Origin: Candidatus Acidiferrales bacterium
Lineage (GTDB): Bacteria; Acidobacteriota; Terriglobia; Acidiferrales; UBA7541
Length of the DNA: 9,846 bases
Assembly (NCBI GenBank): GCA_030044295.1
Contig: JASHWB010000351.1
Coordinates: 1-9,846, forward strand
Direction of reading: 5' to 3'
The position numbers were made by a program, and so were the translations under genes. The notes under the pieces were generated by a model. That model worked only from the letters and a program-made list of their open reading frames with translations, was not told the origin of the DNA and ran no database searches. Shown one piece after another: positions 1 through 6,227 of this stretch (position 1 is its first letter; every line of letters starts with the position of its first letter).

Positions 1-762
1 CGATTCGGTTTCTTTCCCCGGCTTAGTTTTTTCAGGTAGCGGGATCTTGGCTGATTCCGCGCCGACGAGATAGTGGGCAACTTCTTCGAGCGGGCGCTGC
101 GTGGCGGAAAGCCCAATGCGTTGGAGGCGCCGACCGCAAAGACGTTCGAGACGCTCGAGCGAAAGCGCCAGGTGCGAGCCGCGCTTGGTGGGGACGAGCG
201 CATGAATTTCGTCGATGACGACAGTTTCGACGGAGACGAGGCGGTCCCGCGCGTTGGACGTGAGAAGCAGATACAAAGATTCGGGTGTGGTGATGAGGAT
301 GTCGGAAGGATGGCGGACGAAGCGGGCGCGCTCGGCGGCGGGCGTGTCTCCGGTGCGGACGGCGACCGACGGCTCGTGAAATTCCGCGCCGAGCTGTTGC
401 GCGGCAGCTGCGATTCCTGCGAGCGGCGCGCGGAGGTTGCGGTCGATATCGACGGCAAGAGCTTTGATCGGCGAGATATAGAGCACGCGGCAGTGGTGGT
501 TTTCGCCGGCTGGCTTAGATTCTTTGGGCGCAAACATCAGGCGGTTGATACACCAGAGGAAGGCGGTGAGAGTTTTGCCGGTACCGGTGGGGGCGAGGAT
601 CAGAGTGGATTCGCCGCGAGCGATGGCGGGCCACCCGAGGAGTTGGGGTTTCGTCGGGGCGGGGAAGGAGGATTCGAACCAGACGCGCACGGCAGGATGG
701 AATAAGTTCAACAGATTCTGCTGGTTGTCTTCGGGGCGGCGAGTTTTGTGGTGATCAGGCAT
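1..762 (-). CDS. lhr: Lhr-like DEAD/DEAH-box ATP-dependent helicase, N-terminal part (runs off left edge)
   Basis: Translating the minus strand from the ATG at 762 gives 254 residues with no stop before the window edge; the C-terminal part lies outside. Visible superfamily 2 motifs are a Q-motif-like PTKPQ (36-40), Walker A APTGTGKT (57-64), motif Ia around YISPIKALAVDIDRNLR (95-111), motif Ib TTPESLYLLLTS (158-169), the Walker B box DEIH (184-187) and motif III GLSATQRP (217-224). The YISPxKAL, TTPESL and LSATQRP versions are characteristic of the Lhr family, which are large (about 900-1500 residue) 3'-5' DNA helicases/translocases linked to DNA repair. Only RecA-like domain 1 is present here, so Lhr-Core and full-length Lhr cannot be told apart. 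No clear Shine-Dalgarno precedes the ATG, but the N-terminus has the length expected before the Q motif. The family call is firm; the biological role is inferred from the family. Confidence 0.93.
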   Translation of the reverse strand, partial: MPDHHKTRRPEDNQQNLLNLFHPAVRVWFESSFPAPTKPQLLGWPAIARGESTLILAPTGTGKTLTAFLWCINRLMFAPKESKPAGENHHCRVLYISPIKALAVDIDRNLRAPLAGIAAAAQQLGAEFHEPSVAVRTGDTPAAERARFVRHPSDILITTPESLYLLLTSNARDRLVSVETVVIDEIHALVPTKRGSHLALSLERLERLCGRRLQRIGLSATQRPLEEVAHYLVGAESAKIPLPEKTKPGKETES

Positions 763-1146
763 CGTCAATTGACACCGTCGAGAAGCAAGTGGGTGGCCTG
801 GGCCGGCACGCCGCGATGTTTGATCGTTCTAAGAGCGAGAGGCTGGAGCTTGAAGGCCAGAGCGGAAAATCTTGGATGAGAAGATGCACCGCGACGTTCC
901 GCCCTTGGTTTTACATGTACATTTGTTTTCAGAAGCTTACGTATGTCAAAGGTCGATTGGGTGTTCCGCCCTTTGCGAGGTGTGCAGCGGATGGGCGGAA
1001 GGGATTCGACGGTGAAGATTTGGCGAATGATGTTGTGACGCAGGGTGTCTCGGGTAGGAGCCGAGATGCAGCGCGCTGTCTGAGCTGGCGCGATATTCGA
1101 CTTTCTTCGGTCCTGGCGAGCCGCGGAGTCGCTCATTCTGTTCTTC

Positions 1147-1171
1147 TCCCTATCCACGCGTCCCTATCCAC
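1147..1171. repeat. Tandem 11-base direct repeat
   Basis: TCCCTATCCAC occurs at 1147-1157 and again at 1161-1171, separated by three bases (GCG). The 14-base period is more than one helical turn. It could be a paired protein-binding site or a simple slippage duplication. Immediately to the right is a small inverted repeat, GGCTCT-TCT-AGAGCC (1174-1188), followed by a T-containing stretch. Confidence 0.5.
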
Positions 1172-1220
1172 ACGGCTCTTCTAGAGCCTTACTTTCACGC
1201 TAGCATACGCGTCAAGGCCC

Positions 1221-1232
1221 CGCAGATCTGCG
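1221..1232. repeat. 12-base perfect palindrome CGCAGATCTGCG
   Basis: The sequence equals its own reverse complement. It lies in the non-coding stretch between lhr and the small membrane protein gene. A dimeric regulator could bind such a site, but in GC-rich DNA a palindrome of this length can arise by chance. Confidence 0.4.
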
Positions 1233-1349
1233 TAGCAGGCAAGATACTGAAGCTGCGTTGGTTACGAGGAGGAATTGGTCGAAAAAAGATGCAAAATTTA
1301 GGGGTCTCAGACGTGGCGACAACGCATAGGTAATGCTGAAAACCAAAGG

Positions 1350-1376
1350 CTGCCGGGCTAAAGCCCGACGCTACAT
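1350..1376 (-). repeat. Interspersed hairpin repeat, copy 1 (3' of the small membrane protein gene)
   Basis: This 27-base element matches the copy at 4365-4391 at 26 of 27 positions. The core GCCGGGC-TAAA-GCCCGAC forms a 7-base stem with a 4-base loop. The only difference from copy 2 is an A for G at 1368, which makes a C-A mismatch in a plus-strand transcript but a tolerated U-G pair in a minus-strand transcript. It begins about 30 bases after the stop codon of the minus-strand gene ending at 1408. No U-tract follows the stem, so it is not a textbook intrinsic terminator; a role in 3'-end formation or RNA stability is an inference. Confidence 0.75.
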
Positions 1377-1407
1377 TTAAATCTTCTGCATCAATCGAAG
1401 AGGTGAG

Positions 1408-1743
1408 TCATTCCTGGGTGGCGTGCGAGTCGGAGGGATGGGCCGAGGAGTCGTGGCCAGAAGGATCGTCGCCAGGAGAATCGGGAGCGCCCGGGCGGGT
1501 GAATGCGAACTTGATGAGCAGGAGCGAGATAAAGCCGAAGACCGCGAAGAAAATCAGGACGAGCATGGAGCCGCTGACGCCGTCCCAGAAGCCGTATGGG
1601 CCTTGATGCGGCGCGGCGGGATGCGAAAAGAGATTCAAGTAGAAGTTCAGCGGGACACCGATGGAGAGCAGGCCGATGGCAATGCCAGCTACGCCAGCGA
1701 TGGCACGGATGAAAGTTCGTGGGATTAGGTTATCGAGGAACAT
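1408..1743 (-). CDS. Small two-helix membrane protein of unknown function
   Basis: This 111-residue protein was not recognised as a named family. It has two clear hydrophobic segments, about residues 12-33 and 58-80, joined by a loop containing HPAAPHQGPYGFW. After the second helix comes a basic residue pair and a hydrophilic tail (about 83-111) rich in Asp, Ser, Pro and His. The helix content and the opposing ORFs' poor composition support this frame as the real one. The codon directly upstream of the ATG at 1743 is an in-frame TAG, so the start cannot lie further out. I see no strong Shine-Dalgarno. The gene is divergent from otsB and stands alone, with a hairpin repeat at its 3' end. It is probably an inner-membrane protein; nothing indicates its substrate or partner. 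Confidence 0.7.
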   Translation of the reverse strand: MFLDNLIPRTFIRAIAGVAGIAIGLLSIGVPLNFYLNLFSHPAAPHQGPYGFWDGVSGSMLVLIFFAVFGFISLLLIKFAFTRPGAPDSPGDDPSGHDSSAHPSDSHATQE

Positions 1744-1788
1744 CTAGGACAAGAATAGCAGATTCTGATGGCGTAGGCCGGACTGCGC

Positions 1789-1818
1789 TTGACAGGGGCG
1801 GAAGGGCGGGGCTAAGAT
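1789..1818 (+). promoter_or_regulatory. Putative sigma-70-type promoter for otsB and the transporter gene
   Basis: A perfect -35 box TTGACA (1789-1794) is followed by an 18-base spacer and the -10-like TAAGAT (1813-1818), pointing right. Transcription would start near 1825, leaving a leader of about 220 bases before the otsB ATG at 2046. It is the only strong promoter-like match I found in the window. Other intergenic regions gave no comparable pair. Confidence 0.55.
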
Positions 1819-1964
1819 TTTGGTGAAGACGAATAAAAAGCGAAACTATTAATGCTCAGGCGGAAACGGAATCGCACGATTTTCATTAAGCGTACTCAGG
1901 CAGTGAATACTGCGGCGATCCATGCTTAATTCTGCGCCGCCGCAGATGGCTCTCCAAAAGCGCT

Positions 1965-1982
1965 CCGGGCTAAGGCCCTGCG
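1965..1982. repeat. Degenerate third copy of the hairpin repeat core
   Basis: CCGGGCTAAGGCCCTGCG matches the corresponding core of copy 2 (within 4365-4391) at 16 of 18 positions. One of the changes disturbs the stem. It lies in the otsB leader about 65 bases before the start codon, between the promoter and the gene. It is probably a decayed copy of the same element; chance similarity is possible because the core is itself a GC-rich palindrome. Confidence 0.4.
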
Positions 1983-2045
1983 TTTCCGTCCTGACCTGAC
2001 AAGAAACGCGACGGCGCGGGAATCTGCAAGTAGAATGCTTGGCTG

Positions 2046-2861
2046 ATGCGTTCGAGGCGGCGCAAGGCGCGAAACAAGGCTCCCCGATATCTATTCGACT
2101 GCTGGGACGAAATTAACGGTCGGATACGGCGGGCGCGACACGTGGCATTTTTTTGCGACTTTGATGGGACGCTGACGCCGATTCGCAGGAATCCGGATGC
2201 GGTGGGACTCGCGCCACGCGTGCGGGGGCTGATCGAGGAACTGGCGGAATCCGGAATCATCGTAGGAGTGGTGAGCGGACGGAAGATCGGCGATGTGCGC
2301 AAGCGCGTGGGGCTGCGGCGCATCTGGTACGGGGGCGCGCACGGGCTTTTTCTGCGCGATCGTGAGGGTCGTACGCATTCGCTCGCCAAGCCAGGGCATA
2401 AGGCGCGCATTCGGGAAGCAGCGAATCTGCTGGCGAGGCAGATTCGCGGCGCAAGCGGACTACGGATCGAACGCAAAATCGCGACGGTGGCTCTGCACTA
2501 TCGCGGTGCGCCGCTGAAGAGCCAGGCGATCGCGCGAAACGCCGTGGCGAGAGCTATGGAACGTGATCCACGCCTCTGTTTGCTGGCGAGCAAAAAGGTG
2601 TGGGGGCTGCTGCCGGATGCGCAAAGCGACAAATGGGGCGCGATTTCGTTCATCATGAAGCACGAACAGCGGCGAAATTCCGACGGGCCATGGCTCGTGA
2701 TTTTTATCGGAGATGATGCGACAGATGAGCGCGCGTTCGCGCGGATGAGCGGAATTTCCATCGTAGTAGGGGAAAAAACTAAAACCGCCGCGCGATACTG
2801 GCTGCGGTCACCCGGGGAAGTGCGTAAATTTTTGGAACGATTGAACGCAACGAGGCGATGA
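2046..2861 (+). CDS. otsB: Trehalose-6-phosphate phosphatase (HAD superfamily)
   Basis: This 271-residue cytoplasmic enzyme should hydrolyse trehalose 6-phosphate to trehalose and phosphate. HAD motif I is DFDGTLTPI (38-46), with D38 as nucleophile and D40 as general acid/base. Motif II is VVSGR (75-79), followed by a GAHG (97-100) where T6P phosphatases carry G-N/A-HG. The cap region keeps the family's E-K-...-HYR pattern (E142, K144, HYR 151-153). The motif III lysine is K196 in SDKWGA, and motif IV is GDDATDE (222-228). The length is normal for OtsB (about 230-270), with a basic N-terminal extension of about 30 residues. An in-frame stop at 2031-2033 makes ATG 2046 the first possible start; its ribosome binding site is poor. 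No trehalose-6-phosphate synthase (otsA) is in the window. The next gene starts 10 bases after the stop, suggesting co-transcription with a sugar transporter. A related sugar-phosphate phosphatase activity is the main alternative. Confidence 0.9.
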   Translation: MRSRRRKARNKAPRYLFDCWDEINGRIRRARHVAFFCDFDGTLTPIRRNPDAVGLAPRVRGLIEELAESGIIVGVVSGRKIGDVRKRVGLRRIWYGGAHGLFLRDREGRTHSLAKPGHKARIREAANLLARQIRGASGLRIERKIATVALHYRGAPLKSQAIARNAVARAMERDPRLCLLASKKVWGLLPDAQSDKWGAISFIMKHEQRRNSDGPWLVIFIGDDATDERAFARMSGISIVVGEKTKTAARYWLRSPGEVRKFLERLNATRR

Positions 2862-2871
2862 GGCACGCGCG

Positions 2872-4266
2872 ATGAGCGATCAACAGCAACCAACCGCGGG
2901 TGCGGCGGGGCGTGTTCCGAGCAACAAGTTCGTTTACGTGGCAGCGGCATTCGCGGCTCTGGGCGGACTGTTATTTGGGTACGACACCGGCGTGATTTCC
3001 GGAGCGCTGATTTTCATTCAGAAGACGTTCGCGCTCTCAACGATCCACCAGGAGTGGGTCGTGGCGGTCGTCCTGATTGGCGCATGTGTAGGGGCGTTGA
3101 GCGGCGGCAGATTCGCCGATCGTTTTGGGCGGCGCAGCATGCTCATCTTCACCGCGATCATTTTCATTGCGGGCGCGTTGATTTGCGCGGCATCGACGGA
3201 CGTGACGATGCTGATCGTTGGACGCGCAATCGTGGGGTTGGGCATTGGGTTCGCCAGTTCGACGGTTCCACTCTACATCTCCGAAGTTTCGCCCGCAGGC
3301 GCGCGCGGGTGGCAGGTGTCGTTGTTTCAGTTCGCTATTACGGTGGGGATTTTGGCAGCTTATCTGGTGGACTACGGGTTTGCGGCGTCTGGCGGCTGGC
3401 GGTGGATGCTGGGACTCGCGGTTGTGCCCGGAGCGGCGCTTGGGTTGGGAATGCTGGTGCTGCCCGAGAGTCCGCGGTGGAATGCGCAGAAAGGCAACAT
3501 AGAGAAAGCGCGAAGCGTGCTGGTGAAGGTCCGCGGCACGCAGAATGTAGAGGCGGAACTGCGGGAGATCGAGGCGACGCTTGCCCAGGCGCACGAGCGT
3601 GGCCGGCTCTCCGATTTGTGGCGGCCGGAAGTGCGTCTGGCGATGGTGATCGGAATCGGACTGGCGATTTTTCAACAGGTGACTGGAATCAACACGGTGA
3701 TTTACTACGCGCCGAAGATCATTCAGTCGGCGGGAATTCCGTCGGCCTCGGGCGCGATCTTGGCGACGGCCGGAATCGGGCTGGTAAACGTGGTGATGAC
3801 GGTCGTATCGATGTGGCTGATCGACCGCGTCGGGCGGCGGCCCCTACTGCTGGTAGGAATCGCGGGGATGGTCGCGAGCCTGGCCGTGCTTGGCTATGCG
3901 TTCTATTCGCCAACGCATGGCCACAGTCTTGCGACGATCACGGTCGTCACGCTGATGTGCTACGTGGCCATGTTTGCGATCAGCCTGGGACCAATTTTCT
4001 GGCTGCTGATTGCCGAAATATATCCTCTTAAGATCCGCGGAGCTGCCGAGGGCGTTGCGGCAGGGGCCAACTGGGCCGCAAATTTTGTCGTCACATTTAC
4101 GTTTCTTACGATGCTCGACATAATTGGCGCCGCCTGGTCGTTTTGGCTGTTCGCGGTGCTAGCGGTGGCGGCGTGGATCTTCTCGTTCGCGCTGGTACCG
4201 GAGACGAAGGGGCGGACACTCGAAGAAATCGAAGCGTCGTGGCGGGTGAAAAAAGGCGCCGCGTAG
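2872..4266 (+). CDS. MFS sugar:proton symporter (sugar porter family)
   Basis: This 464-residue inner-membrane transporter has 12 predicted helices, split by a cytoplasmic loop at about 198-253. Sugar-porter signatures are GGLLFGYDTGVISGAL (31-46), GGRFADRFGRR (78-88) between helices 2 and 3, PESPRW (198-203) after helix 6, QQVTGINTVIYYAP (268-281) in helix 7, DRVGRR (318-323) between helices 8 and 9, and the C-terminal PETKGRTLEE (443-452). The length and motifs match bacterial XylE/GalP/AraE-type proton symporters. The QQ-TGIN element contributes to hexose binding in XylE, so a hexose, pentose or polyol is a likely substrate, but sequence alone does not decide which. It starts 10 bases after otsB and probably shares its promoter, so trehalose or its glucose product is a candidate cargo by context only. 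A hairpin repeat lies about 100 bases after its stop, between it and the convergent methyltransferase gene. Confidence 0.94.
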   Translation: MSDQQQPTAGAAGRVPSNKFVYVAAAFAALGGLLFGYDTGVISGALIFIQKTFALSTIHQEWVVAVVLIGACVGALSGGRFADRFGRRSMLIFTAIIFIAGALICAASTDVTMLIVGRAIVGLGIGFASSTVPLYISEVSPAGARGWQVSLFQFAITVGILAAYLVDYGFAASGGWRWMLGLAVVPGAALGLGMLVLPESPRWNAQKGNIEKARSVLVKVRGTQNVEAELREIEATLAQAHERGRLSDLWRPEVRLAMVIGIGLAIFQQVTGINTVIYYAPKIIQSAGIPSASGAILATAGIGLVNVVMTVVSMWLIDRVGRRPLLLVGIAGMVASLAVLGYAFYSPTHGHSLATITVVTLMCYVAMFAISLGPIFWLLIAEIYPLKIRGAAEGVAAGANWAANFVVTFTFLTMLDIIGAAWSFWLFAVLAVAAWIFSFALVPETKGRTLEEIEASWRVKKGAA

Positions 4267-4364
4267 GTTCGCGTTTCGGCTGGCGATTTGTTTCCGATGC
4301 ACTGCTGTCGCCCTGACCAACTGCGACGATCGTGCAACGAGCACGTGGGACAAGCCGTTGTCGC

Positions 4365-4391
4365 CTGCCGGGCTAAAGCCCGGCGCTACAT
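4365..4391 (-). repeat. Interspersed hairpin repeat, copy 2 (between convergent genes)
   Basis: The core GCCGGGCTAAAGCCCGGC (4367-4384) is a perfect 7-base stem with a TAAA loop, flanked by the same bases as copy 1 (leading CT, trailing GCTACAT). It lies 10 bases after the stop of the minus-strand methyltransferase gene and about 100 bases after the plus-strand transporter gene, so it could end or protect transcripts from both sides. No U-tract follows on either strand. I recall closely similar elements in many acidobacterial intergenic regions, which is unverified here. Confidence 0.8.
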
Positions 4392-4400
4392 AAAGAGTGA

Positions 4401-4970
4401 TTAGCGCGGGCGGCGCGCCGCGATTTCAGCGCAGGCGCGCTTGTGGACGGGATCGTTCGGCGTTCCTTCCCTGTAGTGAAGGACTTCCCAATCGTGAAAA
4501 TAACCGGCGAGTTCGCCTGGACGCAGACGGTGACCGGTCGGCTCTTCACCCGGTTCCGTGATATGGACGATGGCGATGATGATGCCTCCCGGCACGACTC
4601 CATTCTTTGCAGGTTCGAACAGGTCGCGCTGCAGGTAGTAGCACATCGAGATCAAATCCCAGGCGGAAGGCGCGATCGAGAATTCGTGTTTTTCGAGGTC
4701 GGCAACACGCGTATTGACGGCGAGACGGCGTTCCGCGGCGCGATTGATTAGGACGTCGATCGCCGCAACTGAGCCATCGATGGCAGTCACTTGCCATCCG
4801 CGATCGGCGAGCCAGAGGGCATTGCGTCCCACGCCAGAGGCGAGATCGAGCGCGCGGCCGGGAGGCAACTTCGAGGCGATAGAGGCGAGCAGTGGCGAAG
4901 GGTCGCTGTTGAAGTCAGAGGCTGCGTGCGCGCAGGTGCGATAGCGTTCGTCCCAAAGGGAAATGTCCAT
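4401..4970 (-). CDS. Class I SAM-dependent methyltransferase (TehB-like/methyltransferase domain)
   Basis: From the ATG at 4970 the protein has 189 residues. It opens with WDERYR (6-11), a common beginning of this subfamily, followed by the SAM-binding motif I ALDLASGVGRNALWLADRGW (40-59), the acidic loop VTAIDGS (61-67) ending strand 2, VADLEKHEF (89-97) at the motif for adenine contact, WDLISMCYYLQ (104-114) as motif IV and the VPGGIIIAIV strand (126-135). Proteins of this type usually have LDLACGxGRNA; here the cysteine is serine. An upstream ATG at 5072 would add 34 residues and overlap the preceding hydrolase gene by 46 bases; the added residues look non-conserved, so I prefer 4970. Neither start has a good Shine-Dalgarno. 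The substrate cannot be inferred. It is probably co-transcribed with the hydrolase upstream. A role in tellurite or small-molecule methylation is possible but unsupported. Confidence 0.87.
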   Translation of the reverse strand: MDISLWDERYRTCAHAASDFNSDPSPLLASIASKLPPGRALDLASGVGRNALWLADRGWQVTAIDGSVAAIDVLINRAAERRLAVNTRVADLEKHEFSIAPSAWDLISMCYYLQRDLFEPAKNGVVPGGIIIAIVHITEPGEEPTGHRLRPGELAGYFHDWEVLHYREGTPNDPVHKRACAEIAARRPR

Positions 4971-5026
4971 AGGCTGATGATTCAATCGCCGCGCGGGGAT
5001 TGCAAGAAGTTCGTGCGATGAAGAGA

Positions 5027-5941
5027 TTACGCGCGGGCTGAGGCCATGCGTGCGTTGATCTTCGTGATCCATCGCCGCACAGACGCGGCGACCTTTGCCT
5101 CTTGTCCATTGAAACTGTGCCGAGCGCCGGGCACGATTTCGATTTCGGCTCGATTCGACCGGACGTTATTGTGAAACCATGCGGCGATTTCTTGCGTATC
5201 GCGGTCGCGATATTCGTCATCACCCGCGAAGATGACTAGCAGAGGCAACTTGAGGTTGCGTAACGTGCGCGGGATCTTTCCGGGCTGCGCGTAGGTGAAG
5301 ATTTCTTCTTTGCTCTCCGGCGTGTACAAACTGAGGAATCGCTGGGCGTCGATTGGCCCGCGCCAACGATCCGAAGGCAATAATTCGTGGGGCTTGTTTC
5401 GCCGGACCAAGCTCCGCGCCGCGATTTCCGCCTTCTTTCTTTGCCGATTGTCCTCGTGCCGCGCGGCAGCGTAATCGCTAATGGGACACAAGAGGACGGC
5501 TCCTGTGATACGGCTGTGAACGCGGCGCTGCCCGAGATACCACGCGATTTTCTGGCAGCCAGTGGAATGCCCAACAAGATGAATGCGCTTCGCGCCTCGA
5601 TGGCACGCGAGATTAACGGCGCCCTGAATATCGTCAACGCAGTCGGTAAAGACTTCATGCGCCACGCCGGCCTGTTCGTAGACGTAGCCTCTTTTCGCGC
5701 TGCGTCTGATTCGCTTCAATCCGGAGATGCCGTCGTGGCCGCGATTACTGAAGTAGAGGACCGCCGTGTGGTTGGAGGCGAGCGGAACCAGGTAATCGTG
5801 ATGCGCGAACGCATTGGAACCCAAGCCGTGGACGAAAATGATAGCTGTTTCGGGGCGATCGCCGCCGAACCACAGGCTGTCGAGCAAATACTGCTTCGGT
5901 GTGCCGAAACGTATGTGCGTACACCGCGTGTTGAAAGGCAT
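5027..5941 (-). CDS. Alpha/beta hydrolase, DUF1749-like
   Basis: This is a 304-residue alpha/beta hydrolase fold protein with no signal peptide. It shows the oxyanion-hole motif FVHGLGSN (36-43), a nucleophile elbow GHSTGC (124-129) with S126, an acid residue in FAGDDEYRD (238-246) where D241 or D242 is likely catalytic, and H275 in PGARHSF (271-277). The elbow GHSTGCQ and overall length resemble the DUF1749 group, known mainly from fungi and plants and of unknown substrate; a general esterase or peptidase of the S33 type is the alternative. The start at 5941 is supported by the distance to the first strand and by two in-frame stops just upstream (5951-5956). The Shine-Dalgarno is weak. The methyltransferase gene begins 56 bases after its stop, so the two probably form one transcription unit, perhaps with the small ORF upstream. 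The substrate is unknown. Confidence 0.88.
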   Translation of the reverse strand: MPFNTRCTHIRFGTPKQYLLDSLWFGGDRPETAIIFVHGLGSNAFAHHDYLVPLASNHTAVLYFSNRGHDGISGLKRIRRSAKRGYVYEQAGVAHEVFTDCVDDIQGAVNLACHRGAKRIHLVGHSTGCQKIAWYLGQRRVHSRITGAVLLCPISDYAAARHEDNRQRKKAEIAARSLVRRNKPHELLPSDRWRGPIDAQRFLSLYTPESKEEIFTYAQPGKIPRTLRNLKLPLLVIFAGDDEYRDRDTQEIAAWFHNNVRSNRAEIEIVPGARHSFNGQEAKVAASVRRWITKINARMASARA

Positions 5942-5953
5942 TGCAGGAATTTA

Positions 5954-6139
5954 TCACGGCGGGGCACGATGCGTGGTTCGCCTTAAGGCGTTTACATGCG
6001 TTTGGCGGCGGACCAGGTCGAAAGCTCGCGGCGCAAGTGCGTCCGCCGCAAAAGGTCTTGCGCAAAATCCGCTGTTATGAGTGAATACAGCGCGTATGAC
6101 GGCGTCTCCGCATTTCGGCAACCCCAGTACCGGCTTCAC
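5954..6139 (-). CDS. Possible small ORF of 61 codons upstream of the hydrolase (doubtful)
   Basis: A GTG codon at 6139 is preceded, at a spacing of 7 bases, by the strong minus-strand Shine-Dalgarno GGAGGG within AGAAGGAGGG (6147-6156). The ORF encodes 61 residues with two cysteines (C10, C26) and a basic C-terminal part, resembles no family I know, and ends in tandem stops (TGA then TAA, 5951-5956) 12 bases before the hydrolase ATG. It is in the same frame as the hydrolase. The codon composition is not strongly coding. The Shine-Dalgarno is the only good evidence, and that same sequence read on the other strand is a complement of the Shine-Dalgarno of the rightward operon, so it may have a different purpose. 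Confidence 0.25.
   Translation of the reverse strand: MKPVLGLPKCGDAVIRAVFTHNSGFCARPFAADALAPRAFDLVRRQTHVNALRRTTHRAPP
5979..5990. repeat. 12-base perfect palindrome CGCCTTAAGGCG
   Basis: This self-complementary site lies about 38 bases upstream of the hydrolase start, in the region between divergent transcription units. It would overlap the 3' part of the doubtful 61-codon ORF. A dimeric regulator's operator is one reading; chance is the other. Confidence 0.35.
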
Positions 6140-6146
6140 TTGAGTG

Positions 6147-6219
6147 CCCTCCTTCTAAGCGACCGTCGGCCGTTCCGCTGATCGCACCAAAACCTGCTCG
6201 TCATCCTTTCAAAGGAGGG
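6147..6219 (+). promoter_or_regulatory. Leader with Shine-Dalgarno and complementary anti-Shine-Dalgarno
   Basis: The transglutaminase gene has a strong ribosome binding site, AAGGAGGG (6212-6219), placed 8 bases before its TTG start. The leader also contains CCCTCCTT (6147-6154), an exact 8-base complement of that site, separated from it by 57 bases. If transcription starts upstream of 6147, the RNA could hide the ribosome binding site in a long-range stem. An odd palindrome, TCCTTT-C-AAAGGA (6204-6216), also overlaps the site. The simpler explanation is that CCCTCCTT is the Shine-Dalgarno of a minus-strand ORF. No convincing promoter is visible in this region. Confidence 0.35.
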
Positions 6220-6227
6220 ATTGTCCA

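Larger units (their letters stand above)
763..1407. other. Intergenic stretch without a convincing gene
   Basis: I see no protein here that resembles a known family. The longest minus-strand ORF (765-1157, 130 codons) stops 2 bases before the lhr start, but its composition is arginine- and serine-rich, it has no ribosome binding site, and an opposing ORF of similar length overlaps it; I do not call it. The stretch holds an 11-base direct repeat, a small hairpin (1174-1188), a 12-base palindrome (1221-1232), an isolated AGGAGG near 1267-1272 with no ORF of useful length after it, and a hairpin repeat at 1350-1376. A promoter for lhr may lie here, but I cannot point to one. Confidence 0.6.

Noticed and set aside
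73..705. Plus-strand ORF of 210 codons
   Set aside because: It is a shadow of the Lhr helicase gene, whose motifs are clear on the opposite strand.
765..1157. Minus-strand ORF of 130 codons ending 2 bases before lhr
   Set aside because: No family resemblance, no ribosome binding site, arginine/serine-rich composition, and a similarly long opposing ORF. Only its position next to lhr speaks for it.
1289..1333. 14-codon ORF after the AGGAGG near 1267-1272
   Set aside because: The spacing to the ATG is about 16 bases and the peptide is too short and unremarkable.
1852..1929. 25-codon ORF in the otsB leader
   Set aside because: No ribosome binding site and a very basic, unrecognised peptide; too little evidence to call a gene.
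3054..4031. Plus-strand ORF of 325 codons inside the transporter gene
   Set aside because: It lacks any family resemblance and has a glycine/arginine-rich composition typical of a shifted frame; the transporter reading carries all sugar-porter motifs.
1350..4391. The two hairpin repeats as part of a CRISPR array
   Set aside because: They are about 3 kb apart with genes between, not regularly spaced, and no cas gene is present.
4971..5072. N-terminal extension of the methyltransferase from the ATG at 5072
   Set aside because: It would overlap the hydrolase gene, and the extra 34 residues precede the usual WDERYR beginning of the family.
5387..5986. Plus-strand ORF of 199 codons opposite the hydrolase
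   Set aside because: It is antisense to a gene with a complete alpha/beta hydrolase catalytic set, and has no ribosome binding site or family match.
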